The translations under genes were made by a program, and so were the position numbers. Of a DNA stretch of 30,702 nt, positions 1-11,300 are shown piece after piece; within the stretch, counting starts at the first letter, position 1; each line of letters opens with the position of its first letter. The stretch is from the NCBI GenBank assembly GCA_008931825.1, contig QXVZ01001268.1, positions 1-30,702 on the forward strand, written 5' to 3'. This DNA comes from Phallusia fumigata (taxonomy: Eukaryota; Chordata; Ascidiacea; Phlebobranchia; Ascidiidae). The notes beneath the pieces are model-generated. The model saw nothing but the letters and a program-made list of their open reading frames with translations, searched no databases and was not told the DNA's origin.

Positions 1-2177
1 GTTATCTTCGCTCCCATGGTATGAGACCACTAAACATTTGGTATCATTTTTATTGGAGTTAAGATATACGTATGTACAGTATATAGGGGCATTGAGTCAT
101 TTTTTTTAGGCTGTTACTGTTCAGTTGTGAAACTTTGACGAAAATTGACTTTTTTAACAACAAAGCATGTATTGTGTTGGTTGGAAAAGTGTTTGTGCCT
201 TTAAAAACAAATATCTTCCGAATATTGGCCAACATGATAAAAATTCCTTTAGTTTGTTTCATTCGCATTTTTTACCCTGCAAAAACAAGACTCACTTCGA
301 GCACTGCGTCCCACCACAACGACCACGTGGTTTGTGACGCAGGACGGCCGCAGTATTCGCGTGTATGGACGTGATGCGGTGCATGCCGTCTGGACTTGTT
401 GATTCCTTTTGCGCGCGTTTACATGAGAACAACCACGTGCACTTCTGTGACGTAATCAACTGGTGACGTCACTTGCGTGGAGTTTCAGGGCTGTGTGTCA
501 GTTTTTAGATTTTTTTGTCGTAGTTTATGTTTTATGTGGGTTGGGTGATTGGCATTATGTGCAAATAGGCAAAAGGCGTAGTTTTATTGGTGGTTAGCAC
601 TCAAACGAGCTATTTACGTCGAAAACAAACAGGCCTTTGTGTGAAGATGCTTGTTGCTGCTTTGACTGTTAGTGTGTCAAAGTGTGGGCTCGTGGCAAGC
701 GGGATTTTACTATTACAGACCTTTCGCTAAAGAGCGGAATGCGCTGTTTGCGGTAAAGTGCCTTACGTGTACTTTTCCATCGTTAAGAATCCTGTTCCAT
801 ACCGACTTTGAACTTTCAACTTTTTGTGCAAACTTTCTTCAATCAGTCGTGTCAAAGTTGTCAAAAACGCTATCGAAAAGCAAAAAACTGTTCCAGTTAG
901 TCGAACTACCCATTGAACTTGCCTAACTTCGGCCATTCTTTGTGAAATATCTATTTTACCTGATTTCATTACACGGATGCGGTCCGCCTGTCGAACATTA
1001 ACTGAATCACGGGGCCAATTGTGTCCACATGTTTGCAGCAGACCGCGAACAAGTCACATTGCAGCAGTGCTGTGTAATTCGCGACCGCCGCAACTGCTCC
1101 TACGTGTTCCAGTGCAACGTGCGCACATGTTTACGCCGGCCGGCTCAACGCCCTCATTTCACCCCCAAGCAGAGCTGAACCCGTTTGACTTCATGACGTC
1201 ACGCATCCCTCAGCGAAAAATCGGTGCCGGGCGATTCGCTTTAAACCCGTTTGATCTTTGTAACCTACGATCGATGTCCAACGGTCAGTGTTGGTCAGCG
1301 AAGGACCTGCCAATTAGCTGCTCGCTGAATTACGTGCCTCGTATATTTTGCTATTTGACAATCCAACGTTTCGACTTTTTGGGTACTTCGCCTATATGGT
1401 ATCTGGTGTATAAAAGAAAGTGTTTTTTTCACAAAAAGAAGTGTTTTGTTTTATACACTGTTGTTTTTGTGGTCACTTATGTGTTCTAAACCGGTCGTCT
1501 AAAGACGCCTAATGGTTTTGATACAACCCTCTAGGTTAAGAGCAGATCAAAATATGGTTTGTAGTGCAATATGCATTTTAACCAACGCAATGCAATGCCA
1601 CAAGTAAACCAAATGCAGCCATTCAAAATTGATTTTAGCCGTTTTCTTTATTTTTAAGAAAGAATAATAAATAGCTGGTTAAAATTGGTATAGTTTTCCA
1701 AAACAACGAATACTTTGCACTCATTCTGTGCCTCTTCATTCATGTTGTTCGTATCATTCACTAAAGTAAAAAATTGCATCTGCTTGCAGAAAATACAGCA
1801 ATAGTGACCGTTAAGAATGTGGCATATTAGCACACGTGTGCACTTGCGTTGCATTCGTGCAACGTGTCAAGCGATTGTGTGACTTGAAACTTGTAGCACA
1901 CAGCACACTAAACATTGTCAAGACGCCCGCGTTTGACATCACCGAACATTTGCGACTAAACCAGTCAATGTTAAACCCCTGTACACCGGTTTTGTCCCAG
2001 AAATATTTACATCACGCTTATGACCGAACCACAAGTCTACCAGGCACCACAGAATAGCTCATAAAACTAACTACTTACAAACTAGCAACTTAAGTGTTAG
2101 TTTTGACTGTTTAGGCCACATTGTATTAACCGCTATTTTGTCATGTTGTTGTGACGCCACAATATCGATTTTTGCAG
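1..2177. other. Upstream/intronic stretch without a recognisable exon
   Basis: I find no exon that I can defend here. The first recognised HECA exon begins at 2178 and needs one base from an upstream exon, so most of this stretch is probably intron or 5' flank of that gene. Two exact TGACGTCA palindromes occur (464-471 and 1194-1201), with a TGACGTAA at 447-454. The longest open frame (977-1489, plus) has no recognisable domain and ends in a low-complexity run of aromatic and Lys residues. A possible but weak N-terminal HECA exon near 1035-1128 is discussed separately. Confidence 0.5.
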
Positions 2178-2324
2178 GACGCGCGCGCAGTTGGTCGGAG
2201 AAGCAGCGTCGCCAGAACTTGTGGACTAAACGAGGATATGATCTGGCGTACCGAGCGTGCATGTGCAAGTGCAAACATGGACATCTGCGCAAAGACCTTG
2301 ACTGGATTCCACAGCCTTCAGCCG
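2178..2324 (+). CDS. HECA: HECA exon: headcase core motif
   Basis: The exon follows a clean pyrimidine-rich acceptor (tttttgcag) and ends at a GTGAGT donor. It needs one base from the previous exon (phase 1, giving Gly) and leaves one base. It encodes the most diagnostic headcase segment: GRARSWSEKQ, then QNLWTKRGYDLA, then CKCKHGHLRKDLDW. These match fly headcase and human HECA nearly residue for residue. Confidence 0.93.
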
Positions 2325-5300
2325 GTGAGTTTGTGAAAGCATTCAAGGCAAATAGTTGGGGTTGTATCATAAAATCCCCCCTGGCTCTGGGTTAAAACGG
2401 GGGATTTCCCTGGGACCCTCAGAACCCCCTCTCTGAGGCCAAAATGACTGTGTTACTAAAAAAGGTAAACTATGCGTGATTTTAGAGCTGAGTATCGATT
2501 TACATGGTCTCAGGGATTAGACAGAATTTACTCGCAGCCTATTGTACAAGTCGCCCCCTCTACCACCCAGAAATGTTTGCCCCATGAAAGCTAAATGTCC
2601 AAAAGCTAGAAAAACTTTAAAGTTGCAGAAACAAAATAACACGAAGGAATTTGCGCGCTTGAATCATAAGATAGCTTACTTCGTGCACTTATCAGTGGCT
2701 GTTCTCAACGGTTTTAATGAATTCAGTCTTGAAGTCACTTGTGGCAGATCATATGTGTAGGGCGTGTTCATGCTGGTAAACAGCCCCCAGGGCAAGCAAC
2801 ACGTATTGATCGCTAGATTTCTCCAAAATAAAGCAATTTCTCCTTAATCCAAACAACAAGCAAACACCAACCAGTTGCTTCGTGGGAAAATTTCAAACTC
2901 CCTCGGCTCAATTTCACAACTGGCCAGCATCGTATGTTAATAACAATGACAGCGTTCTGGGACGCCAGTAACTTGAATCGTGTATTACGTCACAAGTCGG
3001 CCATTGTCGCAAGTTTGTGCCGAGTTTCTCAAATCCGTTGTTGCGCAACAATGCCGCTGAGATTGTAATAAAAGTGCACCTTACGCTAGGGCAGTGGTTC
3101 CAGAACCTTTATTGATGCATTCCCTCCTTTGCTTATTTTGGAACTTTTCATTCCTCCCTACTAGACAAGAAGTGATATAAAGTAATATTAGAAGGTTTGG
3201 AACCACTGGTCTACCAAAAAGAATTTCTACACTTATCATGAATAAATTGGCTATAAAGTGAAAATTCCTCTCCAGTACTCATAAAATTTCTCCCTGTGGA
3301 AGAATTCCTCCCTGGTTGGGAACCACAGAGCTAGGACAAAATGCTTTGCAGCATGTAATTTCAAGATGTGACTGACACATGTTGGCTTGTGGCAGGTTCG
3401 AGTGGTGACGCTGATGCCTTGCTGAACGCCAAGAAGAAGAACCGCAAGAAGCATAAGGATTTGCCAGCACTAGGAGCCGCAAAATTTGCAAACATGGCAA
3501 ACAGAACGAAATCAAAACCAATACCAGACAAGTAAGACAACGTTCTTTTAAGTCTTGTCCCGTTATCTCCATAAAGTAGGTTTTTTAAAAAAAAAGTAAG
3601 GTTTTTAATACTCTCAAAAAGAAGATGCATGCCAGGACATGTGTGTCAAACATTCCTGATTATGACAACAGCGTTTGTCGAAACGCAGAAAGTCCTGGCT
3701 CGTATGTTCTCATGGAGAAATTTAAAACTTTATCGAAATCAGAAATAACAATTGCAGTCAACATGACGGACCTACTCGAACCAAGTCCAACCTTGTTTCC
3801 TTTACACAGCAAAGACGCCCGAATGCGTCACAACTCGACCAGCTCAGCAGTCTCTGTGGATCAGGGTTACAGCAGCGCCTCGCCCAGTACCACCGAAATA
3901 AGCCCCTATCTATTCTCACCCCCTAGCCACCACCACTCACGCCCCATGTTCAGCTTCCACGCGTCACAGATGCCCCAAAACCGAGCCCCTAACGGCTTCC
4001 ATGCCCCCTCCACTTCACCCTTGCCTGAGATCCCGGATGAGATGGTCCTCCCTTCACCCACATCGATCAACACTTCTCCCCCTGGGGCCTTTTCGCCCCC
4101 CTTGTCCCCAGATATGCCGTCTTGTAGTTACCCGGTTCGTGATATTGACATGCACGAAATTCAACGAGTGTTCCCGAAAGCTGCCGAAAACAGCCGACCT
4201 TGCACCGAGAGCGACATCCAGGCGATGACGCAGCTTATCGACAACCTTTGGCGATGCGGAAAGCAACCGACCAATCAGAGGGCAGATATCAATGCCACGC
4301 CCACACCGTCTATCCCTATAACACAGAAGCCCGATTTTTTCCAGCGCTTTCCGTCCAATCAACAGCTGTCCGATCCTCTCTTCCGCTACAGACAAGCCGA
4401 TTCGAGCAGTGCCCCACTCCCTTACCCCACTGACCCCCGATCATACCCCCCATCTCACCCCACAATCCCCCCGTCCTACCAGCAACTCAACATCGGCTCG
4501 TTGCCCGGGCAACCGCTGTTGCCTAGCAGCCCCACCGAGCATGACGCGTGGCGCAGCGTTGTGATGTCATGTCGCCGTGACGTCGCCAGCGCCCAGGATC
4601 AGTCGTATGGCGTGTTACGTCAGAGGGAACAGAGGGACGCCGAGAAGCGAGAGATGAACAAATACATTTTGAGCATGATGAATGCCGATGACAACAAGAC
4701 ACAGGTACAAAAATGTTTTGCTCCTTTTTGTATTTTTCAAGCCCTGTTTTTTTCTTAAACAGTCGTTCTGTGCATTTTTTCCTGCATTGCCCGTTTTTGT
4801 TCAGACCACATTTCCATTTCCCACAATTTATAAAAAAAAAATTTTGCTGGTTCTGTCATACCCGATATAAAACAATGCATTTTTCAACCCATAGCTAATT
4901 ACCCGCCTGCTATCCTGTCACTATCCACATGTGGGTAATTACCTACAGGTAAAGAACCGTTGTCTTAAGATAGACAACCATAGACAACCAAGTATAACTG
5001 TTGCAATGGCTTTGTAAGACTAGGAATAAAGAAGTTGCTTTTAATCGAAGTTGGACTTGTAAATTTGTAAGTTTTGCGATGCAACTTGATTTTTGTATGT
5101 CGCAGGTGATCACAATTCCGAATGAGAAGTTCTCTGGCACTCCCAGTCACACAGAGATTCGTCTTGTCCCAATGAGATCAACCACTTTCACAAAAAGATA
5201 CGATTTCTCTGCTTTCAAGGTACATCCCTTTAGTTTCCTTATATGCAGTTGACAAAGTACTGTAATGACACGTTGTCTCAAGTACTACTTTCCACTTGTA

Positions 5301-8300
5301 TCGTTTATACGGGAATTAACGTGTTCGTACATTCCTATACAAGCTATAGGCTATGTAATATTAGGACCGAGCCTCTGGAATGCGTTGGCTTGCCCATCTG
5401 CTGGTGCTTCGTTAAGCCTTGAACTTGGGTGGGGAAAAGTATCAACCTATCCACACATTTTCGTCATGTTTGCTACTGAAACAATTCCCATAAAATTATA
5501 CTTACAGAATGGTATCATCATGAAACTTTTCCAAACCTGGGTTCGGCAAATCCGCGGGCTAAAATTCGGTCCTTGACAAATTACTTTCATATGAGAAATT
5601 TAGCTCCTGTGTATTCGTTGTGAACAGTTACTACTTTAGTTGGGATTAATCTAAAACTGGATAAAAAGATAACCTTAAAAAATACTCCAAATTCGCAAGT
5701 TTAAGCAACATTACAAACAATGTTTGGAACAAAATTGTAAGTGGAAAGTTAGCACGACAGGCTGAGACCTTGCCAACGATAGTTAGGGCGCGCGGTTTGG
5801 GAAGAGTTGCCGTTTTTTTAACTTTTTTTTGTAAGCCGCACCACAAAGTATTCACAGTCCCCTGGGTTAAACTATTAACCAAGTATCATTATGTAACGGG
5901 AAAGTTTCGTTCACAGAATGTCCTTCCGCGTCAACACATTAACCCGTACAGGATTAAGATGGAAGGTGAAGGTTACGGAAGCGACGACCTTCGTAACCTT
6001 ATTCTGGCTAGTCTTAGCGTTGTGAAATGCTCACAGGTGTGTATTCATGCAAATGTAACTGTAGCGTTTGTAACCACGAAGAAGCTAGTTGTACGCCAGG
6101 CCTGCAAGAGGCGCTATACCGAATCACAGTCGGCATTCCAAGCAGTTTCAGGCAGCAAAACGTAGGCTAGAAAAATATAGCCTGCTATGGGATTCGAACC
6201 CACGACATTAGGCTACCCTTTGCTGGGTAGGGCTGGTGTACAAAAGTGTACATGAATTGCTGTAATTATTGGCTTTTAAGTAAGGGCATATAATTCAAAT
6301 TTCTTTCCTTAAGATAGGCTTATACCAAAGAATCTTGGTTAAAACGCAGTCAAACCGTTTTCACAACGTCTTAAAGTAGGCTCATTTAAAGAATCCGAGT
6401 TAAAAATAAATTAAAATCGTTTGCACCACGACTCGTAATTCACGTGTATAATTGATCGGAGCAGCGTTTATGAATAATTGAGGGTGTGCAGAATGTCCAA
6501 CACGTGCCATGCGTCTTGTGCGCAGATGAATTGCGTGGTGTGCGGAACCGACATGCCAATATACGACCACTTTCCTTTGGTGGATGGAACCATGTTCCTC
6601 AGCCCCGAATGCAACGAAAGAACAGAGAAGAACTGCTTCAAGGTAAAAATTTAAACAAAAACATAACCGCCAATAAACTTGTATGTAGTGAATGAATTTT
6701 GTTGCAAGAGTTTTAACAATCGCTATTGTCATCAATGTATTCATTTCCTACTAGTTCTCTGACAGTTATGAATGCCAATTTACTTTTTAAGTCCGTTTCT
6801 TGTGTTCCTTAAGCTGTTTAACTATAGCGACAACTATATTTTAAGCGAACTGCTAATTTGCTATTGGGAAATTTAGGTTCGGTTTTTGTCACGTTGCAAA
6901 ATCGTTATGTAAAAAACTGGCATTGCACGAGTTATGATCGATGCGAGAGTTTCGCAATCACTTGCAATACACTCATATGCCAGTCGCGACCCACATGTCA
7001 ATCAAACTAGCACACAAATCACAAACTCCACTTCTGCGCCGCACTTTAAAACCGGAAATCACGTAGGTTCCAGCGGTTTGCAAGCGCTGCAAAACTCGTG
7101 TGACGTCACAAGCGCTAATCAGGTGTGATTGTGACGTGACAAAGTGGCAATTTGTATTTTTGTGCGTCAACAGTTTTTTGTTGATGAGTTGTTGCTGTTT
7201 GTGGTTGCCACATATCAGCGACATGTTTCAAACCAGTGGTTTCCAACGTTTTTGTGTGGTCACTTGAGGTAACCTACTGTCGCCTAGTTCCAAGAAAATG
7301 TAATTTCGATCTGATAACTTACTTTACTTTCTGAATCTAGTAGTAAAAATGCGGCGGAGGTGCTCGCGCATCACAGGATGGGAAAAACTGTACTAAACTG
7401 ATTGTCTGAGTGATTTTTCTGTGTGGATTGTGAAATATGATGCAAAACTTCACCGTACTGACAGGAACACAAAAACGACTTCCTATGCTTTCAGCAACAA
7501 AAGCTACTAGTCACTAAACTGAAAAATGGGCATGGTGGTACTAACCCTATGTTATCATTTGTTATGCGCAATATATTACAGTAAAACTGTTATTAAATTT
7601 GTACCCGTGGTATTTGTTTACTTTNTCCTCAGTCCCGAATGCAACGAAAGAACAGAGAAGAACTGCTTCAAGGTAAAGACTTAAACCAAAACATAACTGC
7701 CAATAAACTTGTATGTAGTGAATGCATTTTCAACAATCGCTGTTATCATCAAATGCATTCATTTCCTACTAGTTCTCTAGAGGTTAGGAATGCCAATTTA
7801 CTTTTTAAGTCCGTTTCTTGTGTTCCTTAAGCTGTTTAACTAGCGACAGCTATTTTTTTAAGCGAACTGCTAATTTGCTATGGAAAAATTTAGGTTCGGT
7901 TTTTGTCACGTTGCAAAATCGTTTTGTAGAAAACTGGCATTGCACGAGTTATGATCGATGCGAGAGTTTCGAAGCGTTGCAATCACTTGCAATGCACTTA
8001 TATGCCAGCCGCGACCCACATGTCAATCAAACTAGCACACAAATCACAAACTCCACTTCTGCGCCGCACTTCAAAACCGGAAATCACGTAGGTTCCAGCG
8101 GTTTGCAAGCGCTGCAAAACTCGTGTGGCGTCACGAGCGTTAATCAGGTGTGATTGTGACGGGGACAAAGTGGCAATTTGTGTTTTTGTGCGTCAACAGT
8201 TTTTTGTTGATGAGTTGTTGCTGTATATAGTTGCCACATATTAGCGACTTGAGGCAACGTACTGTCACCTAATTCCAAGAAACCGTAATTTTGATCAGAT

Positions 8301-11300
8301 AACCTTTTTATTTTCTGAATCGAGTAGTATAAATGCGACGGAGAATGCAGGTACTCGCGTATTACCAGCTGAGAAAAACTGTACTATACTGATTGACGGA
8401 GTGATTTTTTCTGTGTGGATTATAAAATATGATGCAAAACTTCACCGACAGTGACAGAAACACAAAAACTACATGCTATGCTTTCAGCAACAAAAGCTAC
8501 CAGTCACTAAACTAAAAAATGGACATGGTGGTACTAACCCTGTGTCATCATTTGTTACGCGCAATATATTACAGTAAAACTGTTGTTAAATTTGTACCCG
8601 TGGTATTTGTTTACTTTCGTATAATATCTCTCCACCGCGCGCTAGAAAAACAAGCTTTATTGCATCACAAACCTCATTGTGATGCCGTCCGAAGTTACCT
8701 GATGGGTATTCCCCGTTCATTTTACCCCGGGAAGTTTAGTTTGCTGATCTAAAGCGGAACTACTTGGGGCTGTTGTGTCGCAATTCCACAACTCGTTGTG
8801 GTTTTATGTGTGGTAAGATGTCATTCTGCCTACGCACATTCGTGGTGTTTATTTGACCCTTCCATTATGCTAACTTTGTTTTACTTCTTTTTTCCTATCC
8901 AACGCAGTTCTGTTTCTCCCGTTCAGCCAAGAAAACAATCATTCCAGTTTTTTCCCGCAGCCAGATAAATAGGTTATCTGAATTTGTACACTGTAACTTT
9001 TAACCCCAAGTCACCCATCAATTGACCCGCCAATTTCCTGACGTAAAAATTTAAAAACGGATGTACTGTATTTAAAGAAGTAAATGACCTAGGAGCTTCC
9101 TATTTTGGTAATTGGTGCAATGCAAAGCTGGAACAACTCAACGAGTTGCCTAATATACGTAGCAGTGTGTTCAAGAAGGAATGTTGTGTCATTTTCCTTG
9201 TCCAAGACGGACAACCTAAAAAAACGCCAATCCTTGGACTATCCTGGCGCGTGTGCATTGCATCGTCATGTTGGATGTGTTGCTGGTTTCTGTAACGAGC
9301 TTCTCTGTGTTTCAGATCAAAGTTGAGGGCAAGCACGAATTCGTGCACGCCGCTTGCATGAGATGCTTGGAAGGGCTGCATACGATTGTGTGCCGAATGT
9401 GCGATGCCAGATGGGAAGGCACACACCACCAACTCGGTAAGTTCCCCATGTATTAAACGTTACTGGTGAACATGAGACATGTTTAGGAGCTGGTATCGTA
9501 ATTGTGGTTCCACATTGATTTTCTTCCCGTTTCGTAAGAAAACAAATGTCTGACTGTCTTTAAATTTTTGTCGTTGTAGACAGGCATCTAAGGTTGTCTA
9601 CTGCCAAAATTTACCCCAGTTTTGATATTCTACACCTCCCCCTAATATTTACCCCCAAGCATTTACCCCTTGGACCTCAAAAACTCATAAGTCATATTTG
9701 ATATGTTTTGTTTGCCACATTTCCAAGTCATTTCCACGGCATGGGTTGCATGCAGTATGTGGCTTTACATGGTCTAACAATTGGTAAGAGTTTTTTTGTA
9801 GTCCAGCAACACTTAAGGCCACACCAGCCTACCAAACTCATGAAATTTCGGCTCCCCAATTTGTTTTCATGTAATAATGTGACGTCTAGCAGCTAATGGA
9901 GAGTATCCCAACCAATTTGCAACCTGGGAGGAATTTTATGAGTTAAGGGGAGGAGTTTCCACATTGTCAAACTCGATTTTAGGTAAACCAGGGGTCCCAA
10001 GCATTTTAATGTTACTTTATGTAACTTCTTCTTGTCATTACAAAGCAAACCAAGGGGGAATGTACCAAAAATGGTCAGAACCGCTGAGCTCATGTTACCT
10101 GGCGATTTGTATCATAAACCACACATTTGCATAAACTCATCTCATGAACTGCCGCTACTTTGCCCGGCCAGCATGGGAGATTCAGGAAGTAAACACAACC
10201 CCAATCGTTATCATTATATGCAACACACTGTTTGCAAAACAATGGCTGTCTAAACTTTCAGCTATAAATATGCAATGAAGTTTACAAATGGTCCGGTTGG
10301 TATATTGGAAAGTACAATGCTTGATAACAGTGGTTCTTAACTTCTGGGTAATAACTCACATGTGAGTGATGACAGGGTAGCTGGTGGATAATTAGCGAAA
10401 CCTGTTAGCCGAAAACTGTTTTATATTAAGTATGGCAAAACTGGCAAAAAAATTGATTTTGGTAAATTGTGGAAAACGGAAATGCGGTCATAACAAAAAT
10501 GTGTAATGTGGGAAAAAGGGTTAAGAGGTACTGATCTAAAAAAAGGCTTTGGCTGTCTGAAAACAATACAGATGTATTTCTATTTTCCCTGTCAATTACA
10601 TGATATCACGCATATCCATAGTAGTTATATCGAGCCCAAAACATACACGGATCACCAACACGACGTTGCTATGTTAAGAAATGGAGCTAAGCAATGCTTC
10701 AAGCATTTCCTAATATGGCGCGACCCTTCAACTTGCAATGAACGCTGCAAATGGTGCAACATTTAATTATGACGTCATACCTTAAGTTGTATCGTCATGT
10801 AAGTATCCTGGCCTCCGCGAAACGCGTGTTTTTCGGTTGTAATTGCGAGATTTGGACTAAATTGGCACTTTCGAAGATTAACTGGTGGTTTTTGTGTTGG
10901 ATTGTGTAAAGGTAGGATTGGATTAGCTGTCCAATGCTTTAGGGTCTGTTGAAAATGTTAGGCGCCTTCATTTGAAAAATACTCTCTTGATGAGTTGAGC
11001 ATTGTGTACGTGGAAATGCTTCAAGTTTTACACCCTAATCCAGCATCATTTCCAAGTCATTCCTGATGGCAACTGCGTTTGCCGAAACGTAGAAAATGCT
11101 TTACATACAAGTACAGGCTTGTATCTTCTTATTGAGAGTAATCCAGCGGTTCTCAAACTTTTTTTGGTGCTACGCCTTGCGAAAAGTTGGTTGGACTTTC
11201 GATGCACCAGCGATAAGACTGACAAAGACGCTTTTTATCAAAGTTGAAGTTATAGATACAAAAACAGTTTAGCTACAAACGGAATTGTTGTGCGAACCCT

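Noticed and set aside
977-1489. Open frame of 170 codons on plus
   Set aside because: It has no recognisable domain, poor composition at the end (aromatic and Lys runs) and no splice sites that fit HECA. It is probably chance.
3625-3809. Upstream extension of the large HECA exon from an ATG at 3625
   Set aside because: It is repeat-derived sequence, and the strong acceptor at 3810 restores the phase. The ATG is not needed.
7626-7672. Second copy of a HECA exon end
   Set aside because: It has a donor but its start is the N junction and there is no acceptor. It is best explained by the duplicated contig end, so it is not a separate exon.
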